This document shows positions 47,474 through 55,233 of a stretch of DNA of 64,000 nt, one piece after another; within the stretch, counting starts at the first letter, position 1, and each line of letters starts with the position of its first letter. Under the pieces are notes generated by a model that did not search any database, was not told the origin of the DNA, and was given only the letters and a program-made list of their open reading frames with translations. Made by a program: the position numbers and the translations under genes. The DNA is from Saprospiraceae bacterium (GTDB lineage Bacteria > Bacteroidota > Bacteroidia > Chitinophagales > Saprospiraceae). Where the stretch lies: assembly GCA_029262995.1 (NCBI GenBank), contig JAJCYH010000011.1:124001-188000 (forward strand), given 5' to 3'.

Positions 47474-47905
47474 ATGAACAAATCAATAAATTCTATTCTA
47501 TATTTTGTATTCGCTTTATTTGTCATTTCAGGATGTAATTCTACTAAAGTAAACACTAACATATTACTTATTGCAAACATGAATAATCCAAATGAAATTC
47601 TAATATCAAATTCAGATTTAGACCTTTTTGTTAATACTGATCTTTTTAACGGAAACGTTAAGTTCAAAAACTTAGAAATCATCTCATCTGGAGAATACAA
47701 TTATTTGATGGCAAAGAACCAAAATGATAAAGAAATTTATGCCTTTACGTTAGATCGACTTGATCAGGAAATATTTATTGATAGAACCAATATTATGCAT
47801 TCATGTAACCTTACCAATGATGAAAATTGTGATTTTATTAAAGATAAAAATTTCAAAATAATAGGATGCAGTAATTGTAATCATAGTATTAATATTTCAG
47901 AATAA
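47474..47905 (+). CDS. Cassette 19: lipoprotein of unknown function
   Basis: 143 residues with a lipoprotein signal (lipobox ISGC). Four further Cys residues sit near the C-terminus (HSCNLTNDENCDF and GCSNCNHS), suggesting disulfides or metal binding. No family is recognised. It is the single gene of cassette 19. Confidence 0.68.
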   Translation: MNKSINSILYFVFALFVISGCNSTKVNTNILLIANMNNPNEILISNSDLDLFVNTDLFNGNVKFKNLEIISSGEYNYLMAKNQNDKEIYAFTLDRLDQEIFIDRTNIMHSCNLTNDENCDFIKDKNFKIIGCSNCNHSINISE

Positions 47906-47917
47906 AAAAAGTAACGT

Positions 47918-48035
47918 CACAGAACAATGTGTAGTCGCCATGCTGCCACCTATGCTATCTCTTTTGCTAAAGCTTCAGAGATCAAAAAAGCTATGGCGGC
48001 TATAATCGCACGACTGACTACAATTAACGTTATAA
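47918..48035 (+). other. attC20 (short type with a long loop insertion)
   Basis: 118 bases from R'' CACAGAAC to R' GTTATAA (48029). Its arms match attC2 (GTGTAGTCGCCATGCT and CGCACGACTGACTACAATTA), but about 60 extra bases with their own GCCACC/GGCGGC pairing sit in the loop. R'' complements the start of cassette 19 (GTTCTGTG). Confidence 0.9.
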
Positions 48036-48065
48036 ATCAGCAAATTTTAGACAACTGACACTAAT

Positions 48066-48539
48066 ATGAAACTCAAAGATTTAATATACTCGACAGAATG
48101 GTTAAGCGTCCAATATATCTTGATAGACCTTTATCCAGAAGTAAAAGAAGATATAGAATCGTATAGAATCGTATTCATTGAGCTAAACACTATCCAACCA
48201 AAGAAATCTAATATAGTATTGGAAATGGACAGACATTGGGAAGATGGTGAAGAGACAAACTTCTCCAATACTTATGGACATGATCCAACATTGCCAGATG
48301 ATTCAATCTCAAAAGGAATAGCAATAGAATTTAGACTGTGGGAAGAATGGCTGGAAAATCAAATAGGAATGGATGCCAAAGAAGAATGGAATGAGATCGA
48401 AATGATTTGCCATGCGATCATGGAAATGACTTCTGATGGTTTAACTCAAGCTGAAATTCAAAAAAATCAAAAGAAAATGTTAGGCGATCTTCTTCAAATA
48501 AAGAATGTATATTTCAATGAGAAAAATATTGACATTTAG
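48066..48539 (+). CDS. Cassette 20: cytoplasmic protein of unknown function
   Basis: 157 residues with no signal peptide. The motifs VLEMDRHWEDGEETNF and FRLWEEWLENQIG suggest a domain of unknown function that I associate only tentatively with DUF6557. It ends about two dozen bases before hicA and is separated from it by a palindrome, so hicAB probably has its own promoter. Confidence 0.62.
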   Translation: MKLKDLIYSTEWLSVQYILIDLYPEVKEDIESYRIVFIELNTIQPKKSNIVLEMDRHWEDGEETNFSNTYGHDPTLPDDSISKGIAIEFRLWEEWLENQIGMDAKEEWNEIEMICHAIMEMTSDGLTQAEIQKNQKKMLGDLLQIKNVYFNEKNIDI

Positions 48540-48554
48540 TAACATATTTGTTAC
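48539..48554 (+). promoter_or_regulatory. Operator-like palindrome before hicAB
   Basis: GTAACATATTTGTTAC is a near-perfect inverted repeat ending nine bases before the hicA ATG. HicB antitoxins with a helix-turn-helix repress their own promoter at such sites. Confidence 0.55.
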
Positions 48555-48562
48555 ATTTGTAA

Positions 48563-48749
48563 ATGAAATGTGATGAGCTATTTAAAAAGCTAAAGAAAAA
48601 TGGTTGGAGGGAAGTCCGTCAAAAAGGAAGTCATAAGATACTTCGAAAGGAAGGAGAAAAAAAATACAATTGTTTTCCCTTATCATCGTGGCAAAGAAGT
48701 TCCAACTGGAACAGCAAACAGTATTCTTAAACAAGCTGGATTAAAATGA
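48563..48749 (+). pseudogene. hicA: Cassette 20: hicA toxin, frameshifted in an A8 run
   Basis: The frame starts MKCDELFKKLKKNGWREVRQ and continues KGSHKILRKEGE, with the catalytic His in GSHKI. It then shifts at a run of eight A's (48657-48664). Seven A's would give EKNTIVFPYHRGKEVPTGTA and then NSILKQAGLK, a normal HicA end that overlaps the hicB start as ATGA. As written, the first frame stops about 30 codons beyond the shift. The toxin is therefore broken unless the A-run is a sequencing error or allows slippage. Confidence 0.85.
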
Positions 48750-49135
48750 AAACATATAAATTAATAATTGAAAAAGGTGAAGATGGATTTTGGGGAAGGA
48801 TTGAAGATAATGATAGTTTAATTACTTCTTTCGGAGAAACAATTGATCACTTAAGATCAAGCATGAAGGAAGCCTTGGAATTATACTTTGAAGATTTAGA
48901 AAAACCAATACCCAAATATGAATTTGAATTGGTGATGGATATTCAAGAATTCTTCATAATTAATGACTTCATAAACATTTCAACTCTTGCTAAACGAATT
49001 GGAATGAATTCAAGTCTTCTTAGACAATATGCTAAAGGAATCAAGTTCCCAAGCCTTAAACAGGTAAATAAGATTGAAAATGCAATCAGGAAAATTGGCA
49101 AACAACTTAGTTCAACAGAATTACAGCCAAGCTAA
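48746..49135 (+). CDS. hicB: Cassette 20: HicB antitoxin
   Basis: 129 residues. The N-terminal HicB fold reads KLIIEKGEDGFWGRIEDND, then TIDHLRSSMKEALELYFEDL. The C-terminal helix-turn-helix (LAKRIGMNSSLLRQYAKGIK) would bind the upstream palindrome. The gene is intact although the toxin is frameshifted. Confidence 0.93.
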   Translation: MKTYKLIIEKGEDGFWGRIEDNDSLITSFGETIDHLRSSMKEALELYFEDLEKPIPKYEFELVMDIQEFFIINDFINISTLAKRIGMNSSLLRQYAKGIKFPSLKQVNKIENAIRKIGKQLSSTELQPS

Positions 49136-49139
49136 AGCC

Positions 49140-49209
49140 GATCTATAACATGCTGCGATCTCATAATCCTCCCTACGGTCGGACTCTGGATGCAGATATC
49201 ACGTTCTCA
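49140..49209 (+). other. attC21 (short)
   Basis: 70 bases from R'' ATCTATAAC to R' GTTCTCA (49203). GCTGCGATCTC pairs imperfectly with GGATGCAG. R'' complements the start of cassette 20 (GTTATAAATC) with one mismatch. Confidence 0.85.
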
Positions 49210-49225
49210 GCAATAAAATAAAAAC

Positions 49226-49909
49226 ATGAAGTATCTAATTCAAACATTACTAATTTTTTCATTATGGGATATTGGATTTGCTCAAAGCATTGAAAATGAT
49301 AATTCTAGATTTATTGAAGTTACGGGAAGTTCTGAAGCAACTCTTAAACCTGATAAAATTGAACTGGAAATAATTCTAAAAGAATATAGTACTCAAAAAT
49401 TATTATCAGTACATCAAAATTTGATTGACATTCTTGAAAAGAATAATATAGACAGTACAAATTTATATTACGGAAATTCAAACAATTATTGGTACTACTG
49501 GTGGAGCTTCAGAAATACTCATTACAAACAACAGCTTTATAAAATTAATTTAGATGCTTCTACAGACTTTTTAAATCTTGTTAAGGATCTAGATATAAAT
49601 GGTGTTGCTTCAATCAGAATTTCTAATACATCAAACAAAGAGATTGAAAAAATTAGAAAAGAAGTAAAAATTTCTGCGATAAAAGCCGCTAAGGATAAAG
49701 CTAGATACTTATTAGAAAGCATTGACGAAAAATTAGGGAAAGTCATTTCCATTGAAGAATTACCACCAAACCAAAATTATTATTGGCGCAGTAATCAAAA
49801 TATTATAAGTAATACTACAGTTACAACTAACACAAATACTGAAGACATTGAAAATATTTCAACAATTAAAATCAGGTATGAAATTAAAGCGAAATTTGAA
49901 ATAGAATAA
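49226..49909 (+). CDS. Cassette 21: SIMPL (DUF541) domain periplasmic protein
   Basis: 227 residues with a signal peptide (ending GFAQ). The domain begins FIEVTGSSEATLKPDKIELE and has ISAIKAAKDKARYLLESIDE near residue 150, the family hallmark. SIMPL proteins are periplasmic and of uncertain role, sometimes linked to stress or envelope integrity. It is the single gene of cassette 21. Confidence 0.85.
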   Translation: MKYLIQTLLIFSLWDIGFAQSIENDNSRFIEVTGSSEATLKPDKIELEIILKEYSTQKLLSVHQNLIDILEKNNIDSTNLYYGNSNNYWYYWWSFRNTHYKQQLYKINLDASTDFLNLVKDLDINGVASIRISNTSNKEIEKIRKEVKISAIKAAKDKARYLLESIDEKLGKVISIEELPPNQNYYWRSNQNIISNTTVTTNTNTEDIENISTIKIRYEIKAKFEIE

Positions 49910-49913
49910 TACT

Positions 49914-49971
49914 GCTGAGAACAATATGTAATCCTCATGCTTTGCACGAGCGATTACATTCAACGTTAGCG
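49914..49971 (+). other. attC22 (short)
   Basis: 58 bases from R'' GCTGAGAAC to R' GTTAGCG (49965). TGTAATCCTC and GAGCGATTACA pair around GCTTTGC. R'' exactly complements the start of cassette 21 (GTTCTCAGC). Confidence 0.94.
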
Positions 49972-50106
49972 GTAAATATCAAAAATAATGAACTTATTGT
50001 GTCCAAAGAATATAGACTGAGATACAAATCAAGAAATAAGGTCAATCTTTTAAAGCATACGATAAAACAAATAAAACATATATTCAAACACAATTATGTG
50101 AAATAA

Positions 50107-50739
50107 ATGAAAGGTATGAAATATCCATTAATATTATTCATGCTAATTTCTTGTTTTAATATCTCGAATTCTCAAGAAATTAATATCTCGAATTCTCAAG
50201 AAATTAGTGACTACAATAGGGCACTTGTAAACTTCAGTGATTATGAAGAATTGTTAAAAGAAGTAAAAGATATTAGGCAAGATAGATTAATTAATCTAAG
50301 TGAATTTTTAGCATTTCAAGAGCAGGAGAATACAATAATACTAGATACAAGATCTAGCCATAATTATAAAGCAATTCATATAAAAGGTGCAATCAATCTG
50401 TCATTTACAGAATTCACAACTATAAAATTGAGACAATTAATTCCAGATACCAACACTAGAATATTGATCTACTGCAATAATAATATAAAAGGTGATCCAA
50501 TTTACTTTGGCAGTAAAACCTATTCAACTGAAGATGAAGAAAAAAGAAAAAAGTATAACAAGAATGCAACATTTGTAGATAAAAGCCATACAGTTCACAA
50601 TTCAAAATTCATATCACTAGCACTCAATATTCCAACTTACATTAACCTTTACGGCTATGGATATAGAAATATCTATGAATTAAATGAGTTAGTAGACATT
50701 AAGGATTCAAGAATCAAATTTGAGAAAAATACGAAATGA
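50107..50739 (+). CDS. Cassette 22: periplasmic rhodanese-like protein
   Basis: 210 residues with a signal peptide (about 1-22). The rhodanese domain (about 60-205) has TIILDTRSSHNYKAIHIKGA and INLSFTEFT, and the catalytic-site Cys in RILIYCNNNIKGDP. A sulfur-transfer or redox role is typical for the fold. Just after the signal, a 24-base direct duplication doubles the eight residues NISNSQEI. It is the single gene of cassette 22. Confidence 0.83.
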   Translation: MKGMKYPLILFMLISCFNISNSQEINISNSQEISDYNRALVNFSDYEELLKEVKDIRQDRLINLSEFLAFQEQENTIILDTRSSHNYKAIHIKGAINLSFTEFTTIKLRQLIPDTNTRILIYCNNNIKGDPIYFGSKTYSTEDEEKRKKYNKNATFVDKSHTVHNSKFISLALNIPTYINLYGYGYRNIYELNELVDIKDSRIKFEKNTK

Positions 50740-50756
50740 AAAGAACAAAAAAAAAC

Positions 50757-50826
50757 ACCGATAACAATAGATGACCACAGCATATCCTCCTTCGTCGGAG
50801 ACGCTGGGTATCATTATACGTTGTGG
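50757..50826 (+). other. attC23 (short)
   Basis: 70 bases from R'' ACCGATAAC to R' GTTGTGG (50820). CAGCATATCCTCC pairs with GGAGACGCTG. R'' complements the start of cassette 22 (GTTAGCGGT) with one mismatch. Confidence 0.88.
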
Positions 50827-50888
50827 TGCATTATGACAAAATAAACAACCCAGTTTAACTATTAAAAGATTAAAAAAATACCTAGATT

Positions 50889-50906
50889 TGTATCCAAGTA
50901 GATACA
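50889..50906 (+). promoter_or_regulatory. Operator-like palindrome before higBA
   Basis: TGTATC, a six-base spacer and GATACA form an inverted repeat seven bases before the toxin ATG, a likely site for autoregulation by the antitoxin. Confidence 0.55.
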
Positions 50907-50912
50907 TTACTT

Positions 50913-51212
50913 ATGTTCTTTATCGAGAAAACGGATGAATTCGACAAATGGCTAAGAAAGTTAAGGGACTTGAAAGCCAAAGCCAAAATATTGTATCGGA
51001 TTCAAAAGCTTTCAAACGATGAACATTTTGGTGATTGTAAACCAGTTGTAGAAGGTATTAAGGAATTGAGAGTGAATTATGCTAAAGGATATCGGGTTTA
51101 TTTTAAAGAGAGAAACAATAAAATTATTATTCTATTGAATGGAGGAATTAAATCAACTCGAAGGAATGATATAAAAAAGGCAAAAGAAATATGGGGAAAA
51201 TTAAATAAATAG
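50913..51212 (+). CDS. Cassette 23: RelE/HigB-type toxin (Gp49-like)
   Basis: 99 residues: MFFIEKTDEFDKWLRKLRDL, RIQKLSNDEHFGDCKPVVEG and IKELRVNYAKGYRVYFKE, then IILLNGGIKSTRRNDIKKAK. This is the small RelE-superfamily toxin of two-gene modules with an HTH antidote. The toxin precedes the antitoxin, with four bases between them. It appears intact. Confidence 0.88.
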   Translation: MFFIEKTDEFDKWLRKLRDLKAKAKILYRIQKLSNDEHFGDCKPVVEGIKELRVNYAKGYRVYFKERNNKIIILLNGGIKSTRRNDIKKAKEIWGKLNK

Positions 51213-51216
51213 AAAC

Positions 51217-51501
51217 ATGGAAACTTTAAAATTTGATATAGCGGATTATTTAGACAGCAAAGAAATGATAGCAGAATATCTAAACACTGTACTGGAAGAG
51301 GGAGACAATTCTGATATTATTAACGCAATTGGATATATTGCAAAAGCAATAGGGATGTCAAAGATTGCGGAGGAGACAGGTCTAAGTAGACCAAGTTTAT
51401 ATAAAGCATTGTCAGATGGAGCAAAACCACAATTTGCTACTATAATGAAAGTTTTGAAAGCTATTGGCGGCAAAATCCAAATAAATCCATCAGCACCCTG
51501 A
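51217..51501 (+). CDS. Cassette 23: HTH antitoxin of the RelE/HigB-type module
   Basis: 94 residues matching the addiction-module antidote family: FDIADYLDSKEMIAEYLNTV, then AIGMSKIAEETGLSRPSLYK and FATIMKVLKAIGGKIQI. The helix-turn-helix probably recognises the palindrome upstream of the toxin. Confidence 0.9.
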   Translation: METLKFDIADYLDSKEMIAEYLNTVLEEGDNSDIINAIGYIAKAIGMSKIAEETGLSRPSLYKALSDGAKPQFATIMKVLKAIGGKIQINPSAP

Positions 51502-51514
51502 GAAGAATTAACGA

Positions 51515-51583
51515 CACCACAACACTGTGTAGCTCGTAAGCCTCGTTATCACTTCGGCCTCCGGCTACATTTGGACGTTCTAT
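51515..51583 (+). other. attC24 (short)
   Basis: 69 bases from R'' CACCACAAC to R' GTTCTAT (51577). TGTAGC pairs with GCTACA, and the loop holds GCCTCG/CGGCCT pairing. R'' exactly complements the start of cassette 23 (GTTGTGGTG). Confidence 0.94.
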
Positions 51584-51602
51584 GTAATCTAAAAAAATAT
51601 AA

Positions 51603-52118
51603 ATGCTAAATAAATTTAGATATCACATTGATTACTTAGTGAAAACTATCCCATTGGGATTTACCTTTTTTGTAGTTTGGGATTTAGTTTTCTATAATGA
51701 ATTTAACATAGTAGAAAATATTATTCTAGTAATATTTTTGTCTTTAATATTTTTAGCAATTGAGTTTTACAAAACCTCTGAAAAATTAATAAACTTAGGC
51801 TTTCCTATTAATTCAATTAAGGAGTTATCTACAATTGAGCCATTAATAAAAATTAAAGCTAATAGCATTAGTGAAATAATAGAAAGAATAAAGGAATCAA
51901 AACACTTCAAAAAAGTAACATTTCAAGTAATTGAAAATGGAAGCTTCTTTATTAAAAGAAAGAAACTTATTTCAAGGATAGTGGATGAATATAAATACAC
52001 TGTGAATGACATAAATCAAGAGATAGAAATTAAGGTTGATTTAAGCAAATCAAATTATTATAAAGATAGTAGACAAATATTAGATTTAGGAAATATTAAC
52101 AAAATAATGACTGCATAG
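51603..52118 (+). CDS. Cassette 24: membrane protein of unknown function
   Basis: 171 residues with two membrane segments (about 12-30 and 37-56) followed by a soluble domain with repeated Lys/Ile strands (KKVTFQVIENGSFFIKRKKL). The layout of two close membrane segments and a cytoplasmic beta domain is common among Bacteroidota proteins without a name. It is the single gene of cassette 24. Confidence 0.62.
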   Translation: MLNKFRYHIDYLVKTIPLGFTFFVVWDLVFYNEFNIVENIILVIFLSLIFLAIEFYKTSEKLINLGFPINSIKELSTIEPLIKIKANSISEIIERIKESKHFKKVTFQVIENGSFFIKRKKLISRIVDEYKYTVNDINQEIEIKVDLSKSNYYKDSRQILDLGNINKIMTA

Positions 52119-52500
52119 AATAAATAAGTATTCAAGTGGTCGGAACGACCAAACGTGAATCTTGTGTTGAACCGTATCGCAGGCAGGCGTAGGAAAAACC
52201 AAATTATCTTTCTCTATATTTAAAATGGATTGGCTGGTTGGATTTAGTTGCTAGTAAACTACTTTAATGCACTTTGTGCATATCCGCATTAAATACACAG
52301 AAGCTTGGGTTGTATGGCTGGCCAGCTTTCCTCGCATCATCCTCAACCTAACGGTTGATAGCGCAATTCTCAATATTTGCTTTACTCTACAATAACTCGA
52401 GTGCGATCTTCAGCGCAGCATTAATTCGTGCAAAATTATTATGTTTAATTATTATCTTTGGTCAATACGCAATAAATGTGCGACTATAAACAAGTTACAT
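52113..52500 (+). other. attC25 (class B, full)
   Basis: 388 bases from R'' GCATAGAAT to R' GTTACAT (52494). R'' complements the start of cassette 24 (TTCTATGTA) with one mismatch. The right 130 bases are almost identical to attC8. Confidence 0.86.
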
Positions 52501-52509
52501 GCTAAAAAA

Positions 52510-52842
52510 ATGCAGAGCAAATCGAAAATCATCCGAACTTGGAAGGGCTGGACTACATTAAAAAATGCTTCTATCTATGAAAATATGCTAATTAATGAGG
52601 TATTTCCGACTGTAAAAAAGAACGGAGTTACCGGATTAGAAAAAGTTAGTATTTCTACGAAAAGTAAAATAGATGAAGTAGAATTCTTTCTAACTCTTCA
52701 GTTTGATTCTCTTGATGCTGTGAAGTCATTTGCTGGAGAAAATTATGAACAAGCGTACATTCCAGAAAATGCAAAGCGAGTATTAAAAAGGTATGATAAC
52801 ACAGCTGAACATTATGAATTAAAAGAAGAGTTAATACTATAA
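52510..52842 (+). CDS. Cassette 25: ABM-superfamily (dimeric alpha+beta barrel) protein
   Basis: 110 residues from the ATG at 52510; the frame is open further upstream but that lies in the attC. The pattern IIRTWKGWTTLKNASIYENM, then EFFLTLQFDSLDAVKSFAGE and AKRVLKRYDNTAEHYEL fits small antibiotic-biosynthesis-monooxygenase-like proteins, which often act on small aromatic compounds or as stress proteins. It is the single gene of cassette 25, and the cassette ends do not match each other. Confidence 0.75.
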   Translation: MQSKSKIIRTWKGWTTLKNASIYENMLINEVFPTVKKNGVTGLEKVSISTKSKIDEVEFFLTLQFDSLDAVKSFAGENYEQAYIPENAKRVLKRYDNTAEHYELKEELIL

Positions 52843-52858
52843 AGAACAACGTAAACTG

Positions 52859-53063
52859 TTGCCAACAAAGTATAAGAATTTATGGCTCACTTCAGAAATG
52901 ATTGATTATTTCGAACAAATAATTGTAAATTGAACTTCCGAAAGTTCTGAGAAACTTGCCTTGCAGATTCGCACGCGGCTCAATTAATTTGGAACTAAGA
53001 AATAGTTGGTCGGGTTCGCCGCTTCAAGCCGCACGCCACAAATCTTATACAAACTCGTTAGCT
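52859..53063 (+). other. attC26 (long)
   Basis: About 205 bases from R'' TTGCCAAC to R' GTTAGCT (53057). GTATAAGAATT pairs with AATCTTATAC, and ACGCCACA recalls attC14. R'' does not complement the start of cassette 25 (GTTACATGC), so the left border is less certain. Confidence 0.7.
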
Positions 53064-53090
53064 GCACACCAAAAACACAAAAACTTAAAA

Positions 53091-54128
53091 ATGAAATTTC
53101 TTCTTTCATCGTTAACTTTACTTCTATTTATTTCTTGTAACGGACAGAAAAACAAATCTGTTGAAACAAAAGAACCTAAAGTTTATACTGATGCTGACAT
53201 TGTTACAAGTAGTTTAATTGACAAAAATGGAACCTTATGGTTTGGAACATCAACCGAAGGACTTTATAAATATGAGGACGGAAAATTTACAAATTTTAAT
53301 GAAAAAAATGGTCTTTGTTCCAACCAAATATGGAGCATTTTTGAAGACAACAAAGAAATAATTTGGTTGACAACAAATAAAGGCTTGTGTAAGTACGATG
53401 GTAAAACATTTACTCAAATTTCACTTCCATATATTGAGACAAGTAGCGAATGGTACAAAAACATTTATCCAACGGTAAACCCAAACCAAGCAAATTCAAT
53501 AATTCAAGACAGAAAAGGAATATTTTGGATTGGAACTTCGGGTGGAGGTGCTTATAAATATGACGGAAAAACATTTAAGAATATTTTAGCTGACAAAGGC
53601 AGAAGATATGAAGACAGTCTTCATCACAACGTCATACAAAATATTATACAGGACAAGAACGGTAATATTTGGTTTGCTTCAATGAGTAATGGCGGAATTA
53701 CTCGGTTTGATGGTGAAACATTTAAGGATTTCAATAATAATGGATTAAGTGATAATATGGTTCGCTATCTCTATCAAGACAAAAAAGGGAATATTTGGAT
53801 TGGGACAAACGGAAATCGAAATGGTGGATTGGACAAATTTGACGGAAACACTTTTACAAACTTCAATGAAGAAAATGGATTATGCAGTAACAATATTGCT
53901 GTTATCTTACAAAGCTCTGACGGAAAGATTTGGTTGGGTAGTGACAGAGAAGCTACATGTTATTATAAAAATGGAGAATTCACATCTGTTGAAGAGTTGT
54001 CAGGAATTTCAATAAGAACAATAATAGAAGACCAACAAGGAAATATTTGGTTCGGTGGCAGGAAAGGGAATTTATGGAAATATGACGGACAAAAGTTGAC
54101 TGACTTAACCCAAATGAAGAATTACTAG
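53091..54128 (+). CDS. Cassette 26: lipoprotein beta-propeller (two-component propeller repeats)
   Basis: 345 residues from the ATG at 53091, which begins a lipoprotein signal (lipobox FISC). The body is about eight propeller repeats of the form GLYKYEDGKFTNFNEKNGL and NIWFGTSTEG, the same repeats that form the sensor half of hybrid kinases such as the one at 855-4868. Here they stand alone with no kinase, so a ligand-binding or scaffold role is likely. It is the single gene of cassette 26. Confidence 0.85.
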   Translation: MKFLLSSLTLLLFISCNGQKNKSVETKEPKVYTDADIVTSSLIDKNGTLWFGTSTEGLYKYEDGKFTNFNEKNGLCSNQIWSIFEDNKEIIWLTTNKGLCKYDGKTFTQISLPYIETSSEWYKNIYPTVNPNQANSIIQDRKGIFWIGTSGGGAYKYDGKTFKNILADKGRRYEDSLHHNVIQNIIQDKNGNIWFASMSNGGITRFDGETFKDFNNNGLSDNMVRYLYQDKKGNIWIGTNGNRNGGLDKFDGNTFTNFNEENGLCSNNIAVILQSSDGKIWLGSDREATCYYKNGEFTSVEELSGISIRTIIEDQQGNIWFGGRKGNLWKYDGQKLTDLTQMKNY

Positions 54129-54134
54129 AAGGCA

Positions 54135-54203
54135 GCAGCTAACAGGCTGCGATGACTCCATACCTCCTTCCTCGGAACGAAGCATGCAGCGAAACCGTTA
54201 TAT
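54135..54203 (+). other. attC27 (short)
   Basis: 69 bases from R'' CAGCTAAC to R' GTTATAT (54197). GGCTGCGATGACTCC pairs imperfectly with GCATGCAGC. R'' complements the start of cassette 26 (GTTAGCTG). Confidence 0.9.
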
Positions 54204-54474
54204 GGCATAAATAATAAAATTAACCCTAAATACATATGAGAAACTTGATTACAGTACATAAAAGAATCCCGTATTCAAATTACAGAGATTTAGCTTGCTG
54301 TAATTAAGTGTTCAGAATGCGTAAGAAGTTTATTTTCATATTTACACATAGAATCAAATTTTTGTCCACGTACTGTCCAATTTGTCGAGATTAAAATAAA
54401 TATGAATTTCCAATTGTTCAAAATTAGAATTTATGAAATAAAATAGTATACTAATAACTATAAATCAACAAAGA

Positions 54475-54852
54475 ATGAATACAAATTCAAAGTTAAAATT
54501 TTCAATATTGATGTTGGCTACAATCTTGCTTCAATCCTGTGCTTCTTTATATCCAACAACAGCTGGATATGAACAAATACTAAATAGTTGGTCAGGGTCA
54601 GATGTTAATAAACTCATGCTAAGCTGGGGACCTCCCGCTGATGTTTTTACAATGCCTAATGGAAATAAAATGTACACTTGGCTGTATGTTGGGAATTCAT
54701 ATGTCTCTTCAAACTATAATTATTATTTGAATCAAATACAAACAACAGGCTTTACTCAGTACTGTAAAACTACTTTTACTACGAATTCATCAGATAGGAT
54801 AGTTAGTTGGAGATATAAAGGAAATGTTTGTCGTGCCTACATTAAAAAGTAG
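54475..54852 (+). CDS. Cassette 27: small lipoprotein, BamE/SmpA-like
   Basis: 125 residues with a lipoprotein signal (lipobox LQSC). The body (LNSWSGSDVNKLMLSWGPPA, then NKMYTWLYVG) has the short helix-helix-strand order of SmpA/BamE-like lipoproteins, a weak assignment. About 270 bases of leader precede it, including an AATTACAG/CTGTAATT inverted repeat at 54278-54305. Confidence 0.65.
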   Translation: MNTNSKLKFSILMLATILLQSCASLYPTTAGYEQILNSWSGSDVNKLMLSWGPPADVFTMPNGNKMYTWLYVGNSYVSSNYNYYLNQIQTTGFTQYCKTTFTTNSSDRIVSWRYKGNVCRAYIKK

Positions 54853-54874
54853 ACTATAACTTTTAAACGTGTAC

Positions 54875-54945
54875 GCCATATAACATTGGATGATCAGACC
54901 ATATCCTCCTTCGTCGGAGACGTATGGTCTTATATGCCGTTATGT
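54875..54945 (+). other. attC28 (short)
   Basis: 71 bases from R'' GCCATATAAC to R' GTTATGT (54939). CAGACCATATCCTCC pairs with GGAGACGTATGGTCT. R'' exactly complements the start of cassette 27 (GTTATATGGC). Confidence 0.95.
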
Positions 54946-54978
54946 GCAAGTTTATAAAAATGAAATGTAATTCTAAAT

Positions 54979-55233
54979 ATGTCTGATCAAGTTATACTAT
55001 TGATAGTAATTGGGGTAGGCTTTTTGGTTAAGCGATTGCATTTTGAATACAAACGAAAGCAACGTTAGAAATACTATCGTGATGTTTACTTGAAATCAGA
55101 TGCTTGGAAGCGTAAGAGATATGTTGTACTTATAAGAGATAATTGGCAGTGCGTATATTGTGGATAGCAAGCAACTCAGGTTCATCATAAGAAGTATGCT
55201 AAACGAAAAATTGGTTTAGAGCCCATTTTATGA
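54979..55233 (+). pseudogene. Cassette 28: HNH endonuclease, broken by stops and an IS
   Basis: In one frame the reading is MSDQVILLIVIGVGFLVKRL, a stop, YLKSDAWKRKRYVVLIRDNW, CVYCG, a stop, then VHHKKYAKRKIG. The zinc and catalytic motifs of HNH nucleases are visible (CxxC and the His pair). Two premature TAG codons and loss of the C-terminus at the IS91-type DNA make it inactive. Confidence 0.8.

Noticed and set aside
52441-52509. Upstream start for the ABM-like gene
   Set aside because: The extra codons lie inside class B attC sequence that is repeated elsewhere without the gene, so the ATG at 52510 is preferred.
52956-53090. Upstream start for the propeller lipoprotein
   Set aside because: The extension is attC sequence, while the ATG at 53091 begins a clear lipoprotein signal.
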